Shown in pieces: positions 1-7,952 of a stretch of DNA of 39,520 nt. Origin of the DNA: a virus; the IMG/VR virus record IMGVR_UViG_3300044825_000819, positions 1 through 39,520 of that record, one strand, 5' to 3'. Position 1 is the first letter of the stretch. Each line of letters starts with the position of its first letter. Both the position numbers and the translations under genes were made by a program. Under the pieces are notes generated by a model, which searched no databases, was not told where the DNA came from, and saw only the letters and a program-made list of their open reading frames with translations.

Positions 1-63
1 GTCCGGCAACTGCGGTGCCTGCGGGGCCATGACGTTGCCGATAATGCTGGGGTCGATGGGCAT
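1..63 (-). CDS. 5' fragment of the ejection-protein gene seen whole at 38153-39337
   Basis: Read on the minus strand, the ATG at 63-61 begins MPIDPSIIGNVMAPQ and runs off the left edge. It is the start of the 394-residue gene at 38153-39337, present because the window ends overlap. A GGAG ribosome-binding site overlaps the TAG stop of the fragment's neighbour in the joined genome. It is not a second gene. Confidence 0.9.
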   Translation of the reverse strand, partial: MPIDPSIIGNVMAPQAPQLPD

Positions 64-246
64 CCGTTATCTCCTAGATGATCGGCATGTCGTAGCCAGC
101 AGGCGGCGCGGTGCCCAGGCCAGCCGACGCCGTAGGCGTAATGGCGCGCAGATAGTTGATGTACGGCTGCTGCGCCTGATAGCTCATGTACCCCTGCGCC
201 GCCTGACCGGCCAGATTGCCGATGTTGCCCATCGTGCCGGTGGCGA
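1..246. repeat. Left copy of 246-bp terminal direct repeat
   Basis: The same 246 bases recur at 39275-39520 with five substitutions, at positions 58, 92, 101, 110 and 119 of this copy. The simplest reading is a circular or circularly permuted genome whose assembled ends overlap, giving about 39,274 unique bases. This fits headful packaging of a P22-type phage. All five differences are synonymous third-position changes, so the two ends probably derive from closely related strains rather than sequencing error. Confidence 0.93.
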
Positions 247-859
247 TGTTGCCCTGCGTGACGGCGCGTTGGGCGTTGATATTGCCGAGCGCCTGCATGA
301 GGTTGGACGTCGAGGTGGCGGTGCTGCCGATGTTGGCGGCCTGACCGGACGCCGCCGCTTGACCAAGACCAATCTGGTACTCCAGCGGGTCCAGCTTCTC
401 GCGCCGCATCCGCTCGTTCTCCAGCATGTAACGGCTGAAAGCGTTCTGATACTCCTGGCTGGCCGTGTCCTGCCCAAACCGCGTGATGTCCTTCAGCGTC
501 TGGCCCGACGAAAGGATGCCGCGCGCCGCCGCCGACCGCTCCAGCGCCTTCAACCCTTCCGACATGCGGAACTGGTAGCCGGGGTCAGTCTTGAACTGCT
601 CCATGCCGAACGGCGTGTAGGACGGCGCGGCGGCAGTCGGATACTGCGCCAGCGCATTGACGCCGACCTGACGGAACGGTTCCTGTAGGCCGATCTGACG
701 TTCAAGCGCCCGTTCTTCCGCAGCGATAGCGGACTTGGTGGCCTTGGTTTGTTCCTCGGCGGCTTTGCTGGCGGACTTCGACGCCTGACGGCCGCCGATA
801 AGAGACGTAGCCCCGCCGATAACCGCGGAACCAACTATCGCGCTTACTGGGTCCGGCAT
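74..859 (-). CDS. Putative DNA-ejection / internal virion protein (P22 gp7-like position)
   Basis: 261 residues. The N-terminus is a small-residue, glycine-rich stretch (about residues 6-24: SAIVGSAVIGGATSLIGG) that could insert into a membrane. A Lys/Ala/Glu-rich coiled-coil segment follows to about residue 55, then an Ala/Gln/Gly/Ser-rich body. This composition is typical of podovirus proteins packaged in the head and ejected with the DNA. The ATG at 859 follows AAGGAG at good spacing. The 3' end lies next to the 394- and 639-residue genes across the genome join, so the three form a group in the place of P22 gp7/gp20/gp16. The assignment is by composition and position, not by a catalytic motif. 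Confidence 0.6.
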   Translation of the reverse strand: MPDPVSAIVGSAVIGGATSLIGGRQASKSASKAAEEQTKATKSAIAAEERALERQIGLQEPFRQVGVNALAQYPTAAAPSYTPFGMEQFKTDPGYQFRMSEGLKALERSAAARGILSSGQTLKDITRFGQDTASQEYQNAFSRYMLENERMRREKLDPLEYQIGLGQAAASGQAANIGSTATSTSNLMQALGNINAQRAVTQGNIATGTMGNIGNLAGQAAQGYMSYQAQQPYINYLRAITPTASAGLGTAPPAGYDMPII

Positions 860-1302
860 GGCGGAAACTCCTTCAGATATTCGTGCAACGTCTCACCATA
901 CAATTCCATGACCTTATCGGCAACCGTCATGGCAACCGAAGGTCCGTGCGCTGCGGCAACAGCCGCCAGCACCACGTCGTAATAGCCCGCTCGCCAAACG
1001 AAAGACCGGGCGTCTGCCCGGCCAGCCCGTTCTGCCGTGTCCGACGCTTTCCACTTCAAGACCATCAGCCCTAGCGCGGGCAGCAATGTGCCTGCATGAA
1101 CGGCGAAGAAACGGTTCGACGGCATCCCGACCAGAAGATCGTAGATGGCGCGGTCGAGTGCCCCGCGGTCAACGCTGTCGCCGTCCGCCACGTCGTCCAA
1201 CACCTGAATGGCGTTCCAAACGTCAAGCAGCCACCGCGCGGCGTCCGGCGGCAGTTGCAAATTGGCGAAATGGATCGCAAGGTGCTGTTCAGGATCAATC
1301 AT
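844..1302 (-). CDS. Conserved phage protein of unknown function (152 aa)
   Basis: A mostly helical 152-residue protein that I recognise only as a kind seen in environmental phages. It contains LDDVADGD at about residues 35-42, an acidic cluster superficially like a metal-binding DDxxD, and a hydrophobic middle (LLPALGLMVLKW). The ATG at 1302 overlaps the upstream TGA as ATGA and has no clear ribosome-binding site of its own, so it is probably translated by coupling. Its 3' end overlaps the next gene by 16 bases. Position between tail-fibre and ejection genes suggests a virion or assembly role, unproven. Confidence 0.6.
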   Translation of the reverse strand: MIDPEQHLAIHFANLQLPPDAARWLLDVWNAIQVLDDVADGDSVDRGALDRAIYDLLVGMPSNRFFAVHAGTLLPALGLMVLKWKASDTAERAGRADARSFVWRAGYYDVVLAAVAAAHGPSVAMTVADKVMELYGETLHEYLKEFPPCRTQ

Positions 1303-1718
1303 GCAAATACCGCAAACGATACTCTTGAACTGTCGTCAGCGGCGCTGCTGGCGGACCCAGCAGGCCATCCAACGGACACAAGCTGGATGCGGAAAGAACT
1401 GACTGTCGGCGCGGTTGTGCCGTCAACCATACAGATGAAACCTTCGCTGCCGGTCCCCCGCGCAGTTATGACCACTGCATAATTGGCGTTTGGCATCGGG
1501 GAAGAGAACGTAACGGTGTAGTCGCCCGTACCATTGCGGACAACCGACGCAACATTAGCTTGAGACAGAATTATTGGCGAAGACCCCGTGCCAACAAATA
1601 CCGCCCACGCACGCGCCGCATAATAGCGTGGATCGCCACCTGTATTGGTGACACCGTTGGTCTGCTGCACTCCGTCTGGAAACGTGACGCCCGCACCGCC
1701 GTCGATATTTACTGGCAT
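1299..1718 (-). CDS. Small tail-fibre / receptor-binding protein
   Basis: 139 residues. The N-terminus is INIDG/FPDGVQQ-like, as in fibre attachment segments. The body carries a pattern I recognise from phage fibre tips: RAWAVFVGTG, then NGTGDYTVTFSSPMPNANYA, then a beta-rich C-terminus. It probably forms a beta-structured tip domain on the tail and contacts the host surface. GGAG precedes the ATG at 1718. It follows the 198-residue fibre-type gene by three bases and overlaps the next gene by ATGA. Fibre assignment is by sequence pattern and neighbours. Confidence 0.65.
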   Translation of the reverse strand: MPVNIDGGAGVTFPDGVQQTNGVTNTGGDPRYYAARAWAVFVGTGSSPIILSQANVASVVRNGTGDYTVTFSSPMPNANYAVVITARGTGSEGFICMVDGTTAPTVSSFRIQLVSVGWPAGSASSAADDSSRVSFAVFA

Positions 1719-1721
1719 GTG

Positions 1722-2318
1722 TTAGCTCCAGTTCCCGCTGCTGGTGGCCGCCGCGCCGCCAAGCGCCCTGATCTTGAAGTAAGACCCGATACCGACCACC
1801 GCAGCGGCGCCGGTTCCAAGCGACACCTGTGGGATCAACGTACCGCCAACCGAGACAATCACAACGCCGCCGCACCGCGCGAACCCTGTAGTGGACGCGC
1901 TAGCCGTAGCAATCGCAGTATTGGCCGCAGTGTTGTAGGTCACTTGCGCTGCCACGGCCGTGGCCAGAGGATTTGCCTTGACTGCACTGCTCCACCAATA
2001 CTGTGTGATGGTGGCCGCGCCGCCGAATGCAAAGCCAAACGATCCTGACGCAGCCATGCTGGACAGCGAGAACACGCAATCAAACTCGTAAGTGCCAGGC
2101 ACCAGAGTTACGGCGCCGTTGGTCGTAACGCCGAACAGCTTCTGCGCCGAAGCCGTGTTGGTCAGAGTGTAGGTTGCCTGCTGAAGCAGGTACTGATCCG
2201 CCGGCACAACGCCGCGCTGTGACGCTGCGCCCGTCAAGTAGAAGGCGGGATTTTCAAACTCCAGCGTACCTGTCGTGGCGCTGCCGAGCGGATCGCTGGT
2301 AAGAGTAATCTGGGACAT
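1722..2318 (-). CDS. Tail appendage / fibre-tip protein
   Basis: 198 residues, beta-rich. GTLEFENPAFYLTGAASQRG, then VPADQYLLQQ, then a Ser/Ala/Thr-rich C-terminal half. This layout (an opening FE-x-P-AFY segment, a surface-exposed beta body) is common in fibre or adhesin proteins of environmental phages and prophages. GGAG lies upstream of the ATG at 2318. The gene sits between the long fibre gene and a smaller tip protein, so the three may build one appendage. No enzymatic motif is visible. Confidence 0.6.
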   Translation of the reverse strand: MSQITLTSDPLGSATTGTLEFENPAFYLTGAASQRGVVPADQYLLQQATYTLTNTASAQKLFGVTTNGAVTLVPGTYEFDCVFSLSSMAASGSFGFAFGGAATITQYWWSSAVKANPLATAVAAQVTYNTAANTAIATASASTTGFARCGGVVIVSVGGTLIPQVSLGTGAAAVVGIGSYFKIRALGGAAATSSGNWS

Positions 2319-2328
2319 GGTCGCTCCG

Positions 2329-3396
2329 TTACAGGACCACCCAGCGCGAGCCGGATGGAATGGTGATAGTGACGCCGCTGTTGATGGTCAGCGGGCCAGT
2401 GGAAGATGCGTTCTTGGTGGAAGGAATGCTGTAAGACGTGGTGATGGTCTTGCTGTTGAGGATGAACACCTCGTCGCCGCCAGCGCCCGTAGCACCGCCG
2501 CCGATACCGGACCAGCCAGACTGACCGTATCCTTCAAAGGCGTTGGTGCTGTTGTTGTAGCGGATCATGCCCACGACGGGCGCGTCAGCGATAGCCGTGC
2601 CCGCCGACACGGTCTGCGACACGCTGACCGTATACGTGCCAACGGCCCCGGACCCAGACAGGAAGTCAACAACGCGCGTACCGGCGGTAACGCCAGTTCC
2701 GGTGATCGTCGCTCCGATGTACAGCGAGCCGCTGGTGACGTTGGTGATTGTCAGTGTGGTGCCGCTGATCTGGCCCGTACCGCTGAACGCGCCCGCCCGC
2801 TGGGCGGTAGAGCCGACCGGCAGCTTGATCTGCCCGGTGCCGCCCATGTACAGGTACTGGTCAATCGTAACGGTCTGCGAGGCCGACAACAGCCGCCCGC
2901 TGATCGTTTTGGACCCCGTGATGTTCTCAGACGCCGTGATCGTTGCGAAAGCAGACGTGCCGGTAAAGGTCGGGTTGTCTGTCAGCGCGACTGTGCCCGT
3001 CTGCGCCGGGAATGTGACGGTGTTGGTGCCCGCAACGGCGGGGGCTACCAGGTCAATGTAGCCAGACGTCGAACCGTACAGCCGAACAAGATTGATGTTG
3101 ATGGGCGGGATACCGTCGATGTTGTCAAACGTACCGACCAGCGTATCGTTGCTGTCCTTGAGGATGAACTTGTACGCATCGCCGTAGTTCAACCAGACTT
3201 CAGACGGCGGGCGCCCAGCGGCGTCCAGAATGATAGGGTTGGCGTGTGCCGTACCGCCCGTATAGTCGGTATAGGTCGTTTTCGGCGTAGTCGTACCCGC
3301 CGCATAAGTGAATATCTTGCCGCCCGACAGCGGATCGCCGTTGTCGTCGAAGAATTGCGAGCCGGGACCGGCGAAGGGGGACAGGTTGACGGTCAT
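2329..3396 (-). CDS. Tail fibre protein with conserved N-terminal domain
   Basis: 355 residues. Residues 1-90 match a recognisable fibre/tailspike N-terminal domain: [52 protein letters not shown], then [16 protein letters not shown]. This domain usually anchors the fibre to the virion. The rest is Gly/Thr/Ser-rich beta repeat ending in [13 protein letters not shown]. Near residues 200-260 a [15 protein letters not shown] segment resembles beta-roll repeats. The ribosome-binding site before the ATG at 3396 is weak (CTAGGTT). Likely the main host-recognition fibre; the receptor cannot be predicted. Confidence 0.78.
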   Translation of the reverse strand: MTVNLSPFAGPGSQFFDDNGDPLSGGKIFTYAAGTTTPKTTYTDYTGGTAHANPIILDAAGRPPSEVWLNYGDAYKFILKDSNDTLVGTFDNIDGIPPININLVRLYGSTSGYIDLVAPAVAGTNTVTFPAQTGTVALTDNPTFTGTSAFATITASENITGSKTISGRLLSASQTVTIDQYLYMGGTGQIKLPVGSTAQRAGAFSGTGQISGTTLTITNVTSGSLYIGATITGTGVTAGTRVVDFLSGSGAVGTYTVSVSQTVSAGTAIADAPVVGMIRYNNSTNAFEGYGQSGWSGIGGGATGAGGDEVFILNSKTITTSYSIPSTKNASSTGPLTINSGVTITIPSGSRWVVL

Positions 3397-3423
3397 GGTG
3401 CGAACCTAGCGTAAAACGGGTTT

Positions 3424-3918
3424 CTAGACAATCTGATAGTTGACGTTGAAGACGTAGGTAGCAAGCCCGACCGTGACGGCGTTCAGGCGAAATTCAAGTT
3501 CGTTTCCAACGGAATAGACCGCGCCGACATCGCTGGCGCCAGCGGTCGTGATGATAAAAGTGCCCGCCGCCGTTGATAGGCTCAAGTCAGCCAGCACGGG
3601 CGGCGTCATGCGGAACACGCTGTTACCCGCGCCTGCGACCGTGAGATTGAACGCCCCGGTCAGCGACACAACGCTGCCCGATTGGTTGTAAAAGCACCCG
3701 CCGGGCACAACCGACGTAACATTGAAGACCGGCGTAAAAACTGGCGTGAACGTGGCGGGCGTTGGAATGTAGGTGTGGATGAGATCGAAGAACCGATACC
3801 ACTCCCGCGATACGTAGACCGGCACCGATGACGGGTTCTTTGCGTTGATAGGGCCTTGCGGCTCGTTGATGGCAACGCGCTGCGCCGGTATCTGCGTTGT
3901 GCTAGGCAGCAGTGCCAT
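3424..3918 (-). CDS. Virion-associated protein beside the neck genes
   Basis: 164 residues from the ATG at 3918. A TTG three bases earlier could also be used; both lie downstream of GGAG. The N-terminal third is Pro-rich with SREWYRFFDLIHTY, a motif I know from small structural proteins of podovirus-like phages that sit between neck and fibre genes. The C-terminal part is beta-rich. It occupies the place of the P22 tail needle gene but lacks the long helical heptad pattern of a needle. The reading frame begins inside the end of the gp10-like gene (17-base overlap). Confidence 0.6.
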   Translation of the reverse strand: MALLPSTTQIPAQRVAINEPQGPINAKNPSSVPVYVSREWYRFFDLIHTYIPTPATFTPVFTPVFNVTSVVPGGCFYNQSGSVVSLTGAFNLTVAGAGNSVFRMTPPVLADLSLSTAAGTFIITTAGASDVGAVYSVGNELEFRLNAVTVGLATYVFNVNYQIV

Positions 3919-5341
3919 CAAGGATCAACTCCGCTCCCATGATGGTGACCTTGACCGGGTCGGACCCTGATACCTCGTAGACACGATCACGCAGCTTCTG
4001 CGTCATGCCGAGCCGCCGCCAGAAAACGCGGCGCTGGTACTGGCCGATGGCGCCCAAAGACGACCAATGCTCGCGCGACCAGGTGTGTCCGCCGTCATCC
4101 GACCAGCGCAGCATGGCCTGCGGGTCGCTGCCCTGTCCGGCGTTGATGCCGACGCCGCTTTCGCAATCCAGTTGCAGCGTGTGGTGCGCCGTGCGGCGCA
4201 GCGTGTTGGTGCCTGTGGGTAACGCCCGCCACGACCGGAGCCATTTCTGCGGCGCGGTATCGTCGGCGTAGACATCGAGATCGAAGGCGTAGATGTTGCC
4301 GTTCTCATAATCGCCTACGATGATTTCACTGTTGAAATTCATCTGGCAATTGGAGCGATGGCGGCCGAACTGACCGTTGATGAGGCTGGCCCGCTCATGC
4401 CACGCGCCCGTGGACGTGTCGTAGACCCATGTGGCGCTGGCGGTCGGGAAAGTCAGAACGTAGAACTTGTGGCCTTCCTGCTGGTAGGAATAGGCCACGG
4501 CGTCTGAAATCACGCTGTAGTTCTGAATGGCGAACTCAACCGCATGGGTCGATATACGTTCGCCGCGGTAACCATTGGCGCGGTAGACCACGCCGTTGCC
4601 GCGCGCGTCAGCGCCCAGCCAGAACAGCGTGTTGTCCAGCTTGGCAACCGAATAGACAGCGGCGCAGCCCAATTCGTTGAACGCGCCCTGGATGCGCTGG
4701 AGGGGAAAGTCAGCCGTCCCGGCGTTGTACCAAACCTCAACGGTCCCGGTGCCAAACAGCCAAGCCTCGCGGTGGTCAATGTTTACCGACACAAGCTGGT
4801 CGGGCGCACCTTCGGCGCTGGCAAAGTCAAGCGGGTCAACGCTGGTGCCGTCCAACAGGCTCGTCACCCACACTTTCTGCGAGTTAGGCTCGTTAAAGAC
4901 GAAATAGCCGTCCAGATAACCTACTGTTGAAGCGCCAGGGAAGTCGGGGTCGCCAATCGGCGCAAACGCGCCCGTGGACATGTTGTAGATGTAGCCATTC
5001 GGATTGGCGGCGATGAAGATTTGCGTACCGTTGTCGGCAATCGACACCGGTCCAGTGCCGTCAATCGTGCCCAGAAACGTGGCGTTGTAGGCGGTGTCGA
5101 TCTTGTACAGCCCGTTGCCCGACACAACGTAGCCGTCAGAACCCGTAACCTGTGTAGCCCACAGCCCCCGAATTGGCCCGCTGCCGATGGTGGCCAGCCG
5201 CCGCAGCCCCGGCGCACGGTTAAGGAACGCCGCCTGCTTGCCGCCTTCCGGCACAACCTCGGGGTAGAGGTTAACACAACGGTTGTCCGCTGCGTTGACG
5301 CTGCGGGCAACATATGCACTACCCAAGATAGGCGACTGCAT
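3902..5341 (-). CDS. Packaged DNA stabilization protein, P22 gp10-like neck/tail accessory factor
   Basis: 479 residues, close to the P22 gp10 length of about 470. The N-terminus is diagnostic: GSAYVARSVNAADNRCVNLYPE, then a chain of beta-propeller-like strands (GLYKIDTAYNATFLG, YLDGYFVFNEPNSQKVWVT) and a C-terminal SDDGGHTWS segment. In P22, gp10 joins gp4 below the portal and closes the packaged head. The ATG at 5341 directly abuts the TAA of the gp4-like gene, the same order as in P22. The family call is strong; detailed contacts are inference. Confidence 0.87.
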   Translation of the reverse strand: MQSPILGSAYVARSVNAADNRCVNLYPEVVPEGGKQAAFLNRAPGLRRLATIGSGPIRGLWATQVTGSDGYVVSGNGLYKIDTAYNATFLGTIDGTGPVSIADNGTQIFIAANPNGYIYNMSTGAFAPIGDPDFPGASTVGYLDGYFVFNEPNSQKVWVTSLLDGTSVDPLDFASAEGAPDQLVSVNIDHREAWLFGTGTVEVWYNAGTADFPLQRIQGAFNELGCAAVYSVAKLDNTLFWLGADARGNGVVYRANGYRGERISTHAVEFAIQNYSVISDAVAYSYQQEGHKFYVLTFPTASATWVYDTSTGAWHERASLINGQFGRHRSNCQMNFNSEIIVGDYENGNIYAFDLDVYADDTAPQKWLRSWRALPTGTNTLRRTAHHTLQLDCESGVGINAGQGSDPQAMLRWSDDGGHTWSREHWSSLGAIGQYQRRVFWRRLGMTQKLRDRVYEVSGSDPVKVTIMGAELILDGTAA

Positions 5342-6052
5342 TTAGTAGTTCCCAGCGAAGATATTAAACCGCTGGCGGGTGCCGACAATGCTGTAAGGCA
5401 GCGCCATGATGTCATCCGGGTTGTTGACGCGCTTCAGATCGCGCTTCGATACCATGGCAATACGCTGCACCTGCCGCGAAGGCTCGACGCCAAACTCTGG
5501 CGCCAGTTCGCAAGCCAGATTGTAGCGGAAGCAGCGCAGATACCCCGGCGGGAAAGCCAGATCAGTCGCCAGATTGGCGGGTTGCGTCAGTTCCTCAACG
5601 GACACAATGTGGAACTCCAGCACCTTGGTCGGAACCGGGTACACATACATCTCAATGTCAGGGTAGGTCATGTTTACCCACATGACCTGCGGGTAGGTGC
5701 TGGTAACAGTCTTGACCGCGATGCCGTTGTACTGCTGCTGGTTGATTATCTTCAAACCGTAAGAGATACCAGTGGCGGGGTCGCGGAAATAGGTGCTGTC
5801 GTCAATCTGAATAGGACGGTTGGCGATGATGCTGCCAGTCGGGCCAAACGTCCGCGACTGCGCGTAAGCGGGCCAGGTTACGATCTGATCCTGCGTTGAA
5901 AACACCGTAAGCCGTTCAGTGTTCCACGACTGGATCATCTGGTTCATGGCAAACAGCGCGTCCTGCGCCGTTTCGGCGGACGGCGTTTCGCCTTCGGCCA
6001 AGACGCCGAGAAGCCTGAGAGAACCGTTGATCAGATCGCCCGCCGTTGTCAT
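5342..6052 (-). CDS. Tail accessory factor, P22 gp4-like
   Basis: 236 residues from MTTAGDLINGSLRLLGV. An upstream in-frame start at 6100 would add 16 residues and overlap the neighbour, while this ATG follows AAGGCGGGTGA and the neighbour's TGA. The pattern of ETAQDALFAMNQMIQSWN, then WP...GPTGSI...RP, then AFPPGYLRCFRYNLACELAPEFG is typical of gp4-type proteins, which bind the portal first and then receive gp10. It is longer than P22 gp4 (about 166 residues), as in many environmental relatives. Confidence 0.85.
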   Translation of the reverse strand: MTTAGDLINGSLRLLGVLAEGETPSAETAQDALFAMNQMIQSWNTERLTVFSTQDQIVTWPAYAQSRTFGPTGSIIANRPIQIDDSTYFRDPATGISYGLKIINQQQYNGIAVKTVTSTYPQVMWVNMTYPDIEMYVYPVPTKVLEFHIVSVEELTQPANLATDLAFPPGYLRCFRYNLACELAPEFGVEPSRQVQRIAMVSKRDLKRVNNPDDIMALPYSIVGTRQRFNIFAGNY

Positions 6053-6053
6053 G

Positions 6054-6242
6054 TCACCCGCCTTGCACCAAACGCGGCCGCCCGCGACGGCGCGGCTCAA
6101 CCATAACGTTTTCCATAGGCTCGTTCAACTCTTCATCCGGGTCAAAACGGACCCAGCCGTTCATCTCATCGTACTGCGCTTCCATCTCCATCGTAGCGAT
6201 TTTAACGCCGTGCTTAGGGTGGAACAGATAGATGGTGGCCAT
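6054..6242 (-). CDS. Small conserved phage protein with basic GRPR tail (62 aa)
   Basis: 62 residues: a compact N-terminal part (FHPKHGVKIATMEMEAQYDE), an acidic middle (DPDEELNEP) and a basic RRRGRPR tail resembling an AT-hook core. A strong ribosome-binding site, TGGAGG, precedes the ATG at 6242. I have seen similar small proteins next to coat genes in phages but know no function. The basic tail could touch DNA at the head-neck junction; that is speculation. One base separates its TGA from the next ATG. Confidence 0.65.
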   Translation of the reverse strand: MATIYLFHPKHGVKIATMEMEAQYDEMNGWVRFDPDEELNEPMENVMVEPRRRGRPRLVQGG

Positions 6243-6246
6243 GTAT

Positions 6247-6281
6247 CCTCCAGAAAGGAAGGGCGGCCAGTTGACCGCCCT
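6247..6281 (-). terminator. Possible intrinsic terminator or attenuator after the decoration gene
   Basis: On the minus strand, AGGGCGG / CCGCCCT form a 7-bp stem with an 8-base loop (6260-6281), followed by a pyrimidine-rich TTCCTTTC tract. It lies between the decoration gene and the 62-residue gene. It could reduce read-through after the highly expressed coat genes. The T-tract is interrupted, so it is a partial terminator at best. Confidence 0.45.
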
Positions 6282-6289
6282 CCGCTGTG

Positions 6290-6703
6290 TTACGTTACGC
6301 GGTACAGGGTCCAGGCACCAGCCGCCGACTTACGGGCGACCATCGTGGCGCCGGTCGTCACCGGGATCGTCATGGTGAGCGAACCCGAAACCGTCCAGCC
6401 CGTGCCCGCGGAGATGATGGCTGTGCCGGACGACGTGCCAAGATTGACAACGCGGAAGGTAAAGGACGTGCCCACCTTGTCCGAGTTGATCAGAACCGCC
6501 TCCAGATCGGCAACAGTCGGCAGAATGTAAGTCTGCGCCGCCGTAATACCGGAGTTGGCGAGGATCAGGCCGTTAAGAACCTGCGCCGGGGTCAGCGTTG
6601 TTCCCGCCGTGATGGACACGGGTTCAGGAAGAGCGTCAATGAGCGGATCGTTAAGATTGCCGTCACCGACCTGGTAGCCACCAGAACCATTTGCAATAGG
6701 CAT
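6290..6703 (-). CDS. Putative head decoration protein
   Basis: 137 residues. The pattern is GTTLTPAQVLNGLILAN, then TAAQTYILPTVADLEAVL, then GTSFTFRVVNLGTSSGTAI and a closing WTLYRV. This is a compact beta-rich fold that I associate with small capsid surface (decoration) proteins encoded beside coat genes. AGGAG precedes the ATG at 6703. It follows the coat gene by 24 bases, so both could be highly expressed from the same message. A role in capsid stability is family knowledge applied by position. Confidence 0.65.
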   Translation of the reverse strand: MPIANGSGGYQVGDGNLNDPLIDALPEPVSITAGTTLTPAQVLNGLILANSGITAAQTYILPTVADLEAVLINSDKVGTSFTFRVVNLGTSSGTAIISAGTGWTVSGSLTMTIPVTTGATMVARKSAAGAWTLYRVT

Positions 6704-6727
6704 GTGTGTTTCTCCTATCTTTACCTG

Positions 6728-7936
6728 TTAGCCCCAGAGACGCACGGCCATGGGCGCGCGGATCACGGAGTAGCCATAAAGCACGTCGATACGGCACGGC
6801 AGACGATCATTGTTGATGTCGTACTGACGCACGATACGCATCGAAATGCCGTTGTGAACCTGACGAGAAGCCATGTCCACACCCTGCGGCAGAAGAAGGT
6901 CCGCCGTGGCGAAGGAAATCGCGTCCTTGTGGTAGATCAGGTTCTGCGGGTACTGCGTCGAGGCCGCGCCGATGAAGGTGACGGCCTTGCCGGTGATGGT
7001 CAGCGTGCTGACCGTAGCAAGAGCGTTGTTCGGCGAGTACAGAGCCGGAGAGACGCTAAGGGTCACAGCGCCGCCAGCGGTCGAGGTAGCCGCAGCAGTC
7101 ACGACGAACTGCTGAAGTGCGCCCGTGCTCTCGCGGGTCTGCGGGTTGACCGAGAAGCAGTCAGCGATGGTGAACACGTCGCCCACCGCGAAGGTGAGGG
7201 TGTTACCGGCGCTGGCCAGCGTAATGGTCGAAGCGCCTTCCGAGGCGTTGCCGTTAACCGTGGCACCCGTAGCAGTGCGCGAACCAGTCGTGTGCTGCTT
7301 GATGGACTGCGACATGTTGATTTCCTCGTAGCCGAGGATACCCTCACCCATCATGCCGTTCTTGAACTGACGGGAGATGGTGTCAACCGGGTTGAAAAGA
7401 CCCTTCATACCTTCGACCAGCCCCGCGTTGGCGGCCGGGTTAACGGTCGCGTAGCGATTCGGCATCATGGCAGCGTACTCGTTCAGCTTCTGCTGGCCCT
7501 GAAGCAGGACAAGCGAAGTGGCCGGGGTCGTGCCGGGAGTGCCGACAGACGAGTAAATGCCCTTGTAAGCATTAGCCACGTCAGCGTCGATGGAGGACGC
7601 AAGCTGCGAAATACGCGGCTTGAGAACACGATCTGCGAAGTCATCCAACTGCATGGTGAGTTCGGCAGACGTGAAGTTGACGCCAATGTGCTTCTGGCTG
7701 GAGACGGTGAGCGTGGTGTACTGCTCGTTGTCGTCCTGCACCTGAAGGGCGGCGCCATCGGTCACCAGCGCACGGTCAGGCAGACGAATGCGGAGCGTGG
7801 AGCCGATCTTGGCCCCCTCGACCGCGAAGCTGTCGTCATACGCGCGGTTGACGTTGCGGGTGATCACCAGGTTGTTCTCGAGGATTTCGAGAGCCTTGCG
7901 GGTGATCATATCAATAGTAAGAAGGCTGTTGGCCAT
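6728..7936 (-). CDS. Major capsid (coat) protein, P22 gp5-like
   Basis: 402 residues (P22 gp5 about 430). The N-terminus has the P22-coat family pattern: MITRKALEILENNLVITRNV, DDSFAVEGAKIGSTLRIRLP, then QKHIGVNFTSAELTMQLDDF. The middle contains an insertion rich in Gly/Ala/Ser/Thr (about residues 225-300), in the place of the I-domain. The C-terminus ends YGYSVIRAPMAVRLWG, also typical. It builds the HK97-fold shell on the scaffold encoded just upstream. Antisense long frames here are composition shadows. Confidence 0.9.
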   Translation of the reverse strand: MANSLLTIDMITRKALEILENNLVITRNVNRAYDDSFAVEGAKIGSTLRIRLPDRALVTDGAALQVQDDNEQYTTLTVSSQKHIGVNFTSAELTMQLDDFADRVLKPRISQLASSIDADVANAYKGIYSSVGTPGTTPATSLVLLQGQQKLNEYAAMMPNRYATVNPAANAGLVEGMKGLFNPVDTISRQFKNGMMGEGILGYEEINMSQSIKQHTTGSRTATGATVNGNASEGASTITLASAGNTLTFAVGDVFTIADCFSVNPQTRESTGALQQFVVTAAATSTAGGAVTLSVSPALYSPNNALATVSTLTITGKAVTFIGAASTQYPQNLIYHKDAISFATADLLLPQGVDMASRQVHNGISMRIVRQYDINNDRLPCRIDVLYGYSVIRAPMAVRLWG

Positions 7937-7952
7937 CGTAAACTACCTGTCG

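Noticed and set aside
844-1302. Isoprenoid-synthase-like enzyme from the DDxxD-type motif
   Set aside because: Only one aspartate cluster, and the protein is half the usual length; the resemblance is too weak for a function call.
2275-3414. A 379-codon plus-strand frame opposite the tail fibre gene
   Set aside because: Same composition artefact; the minus-strand frame has a clear fibre N-terminal domain.
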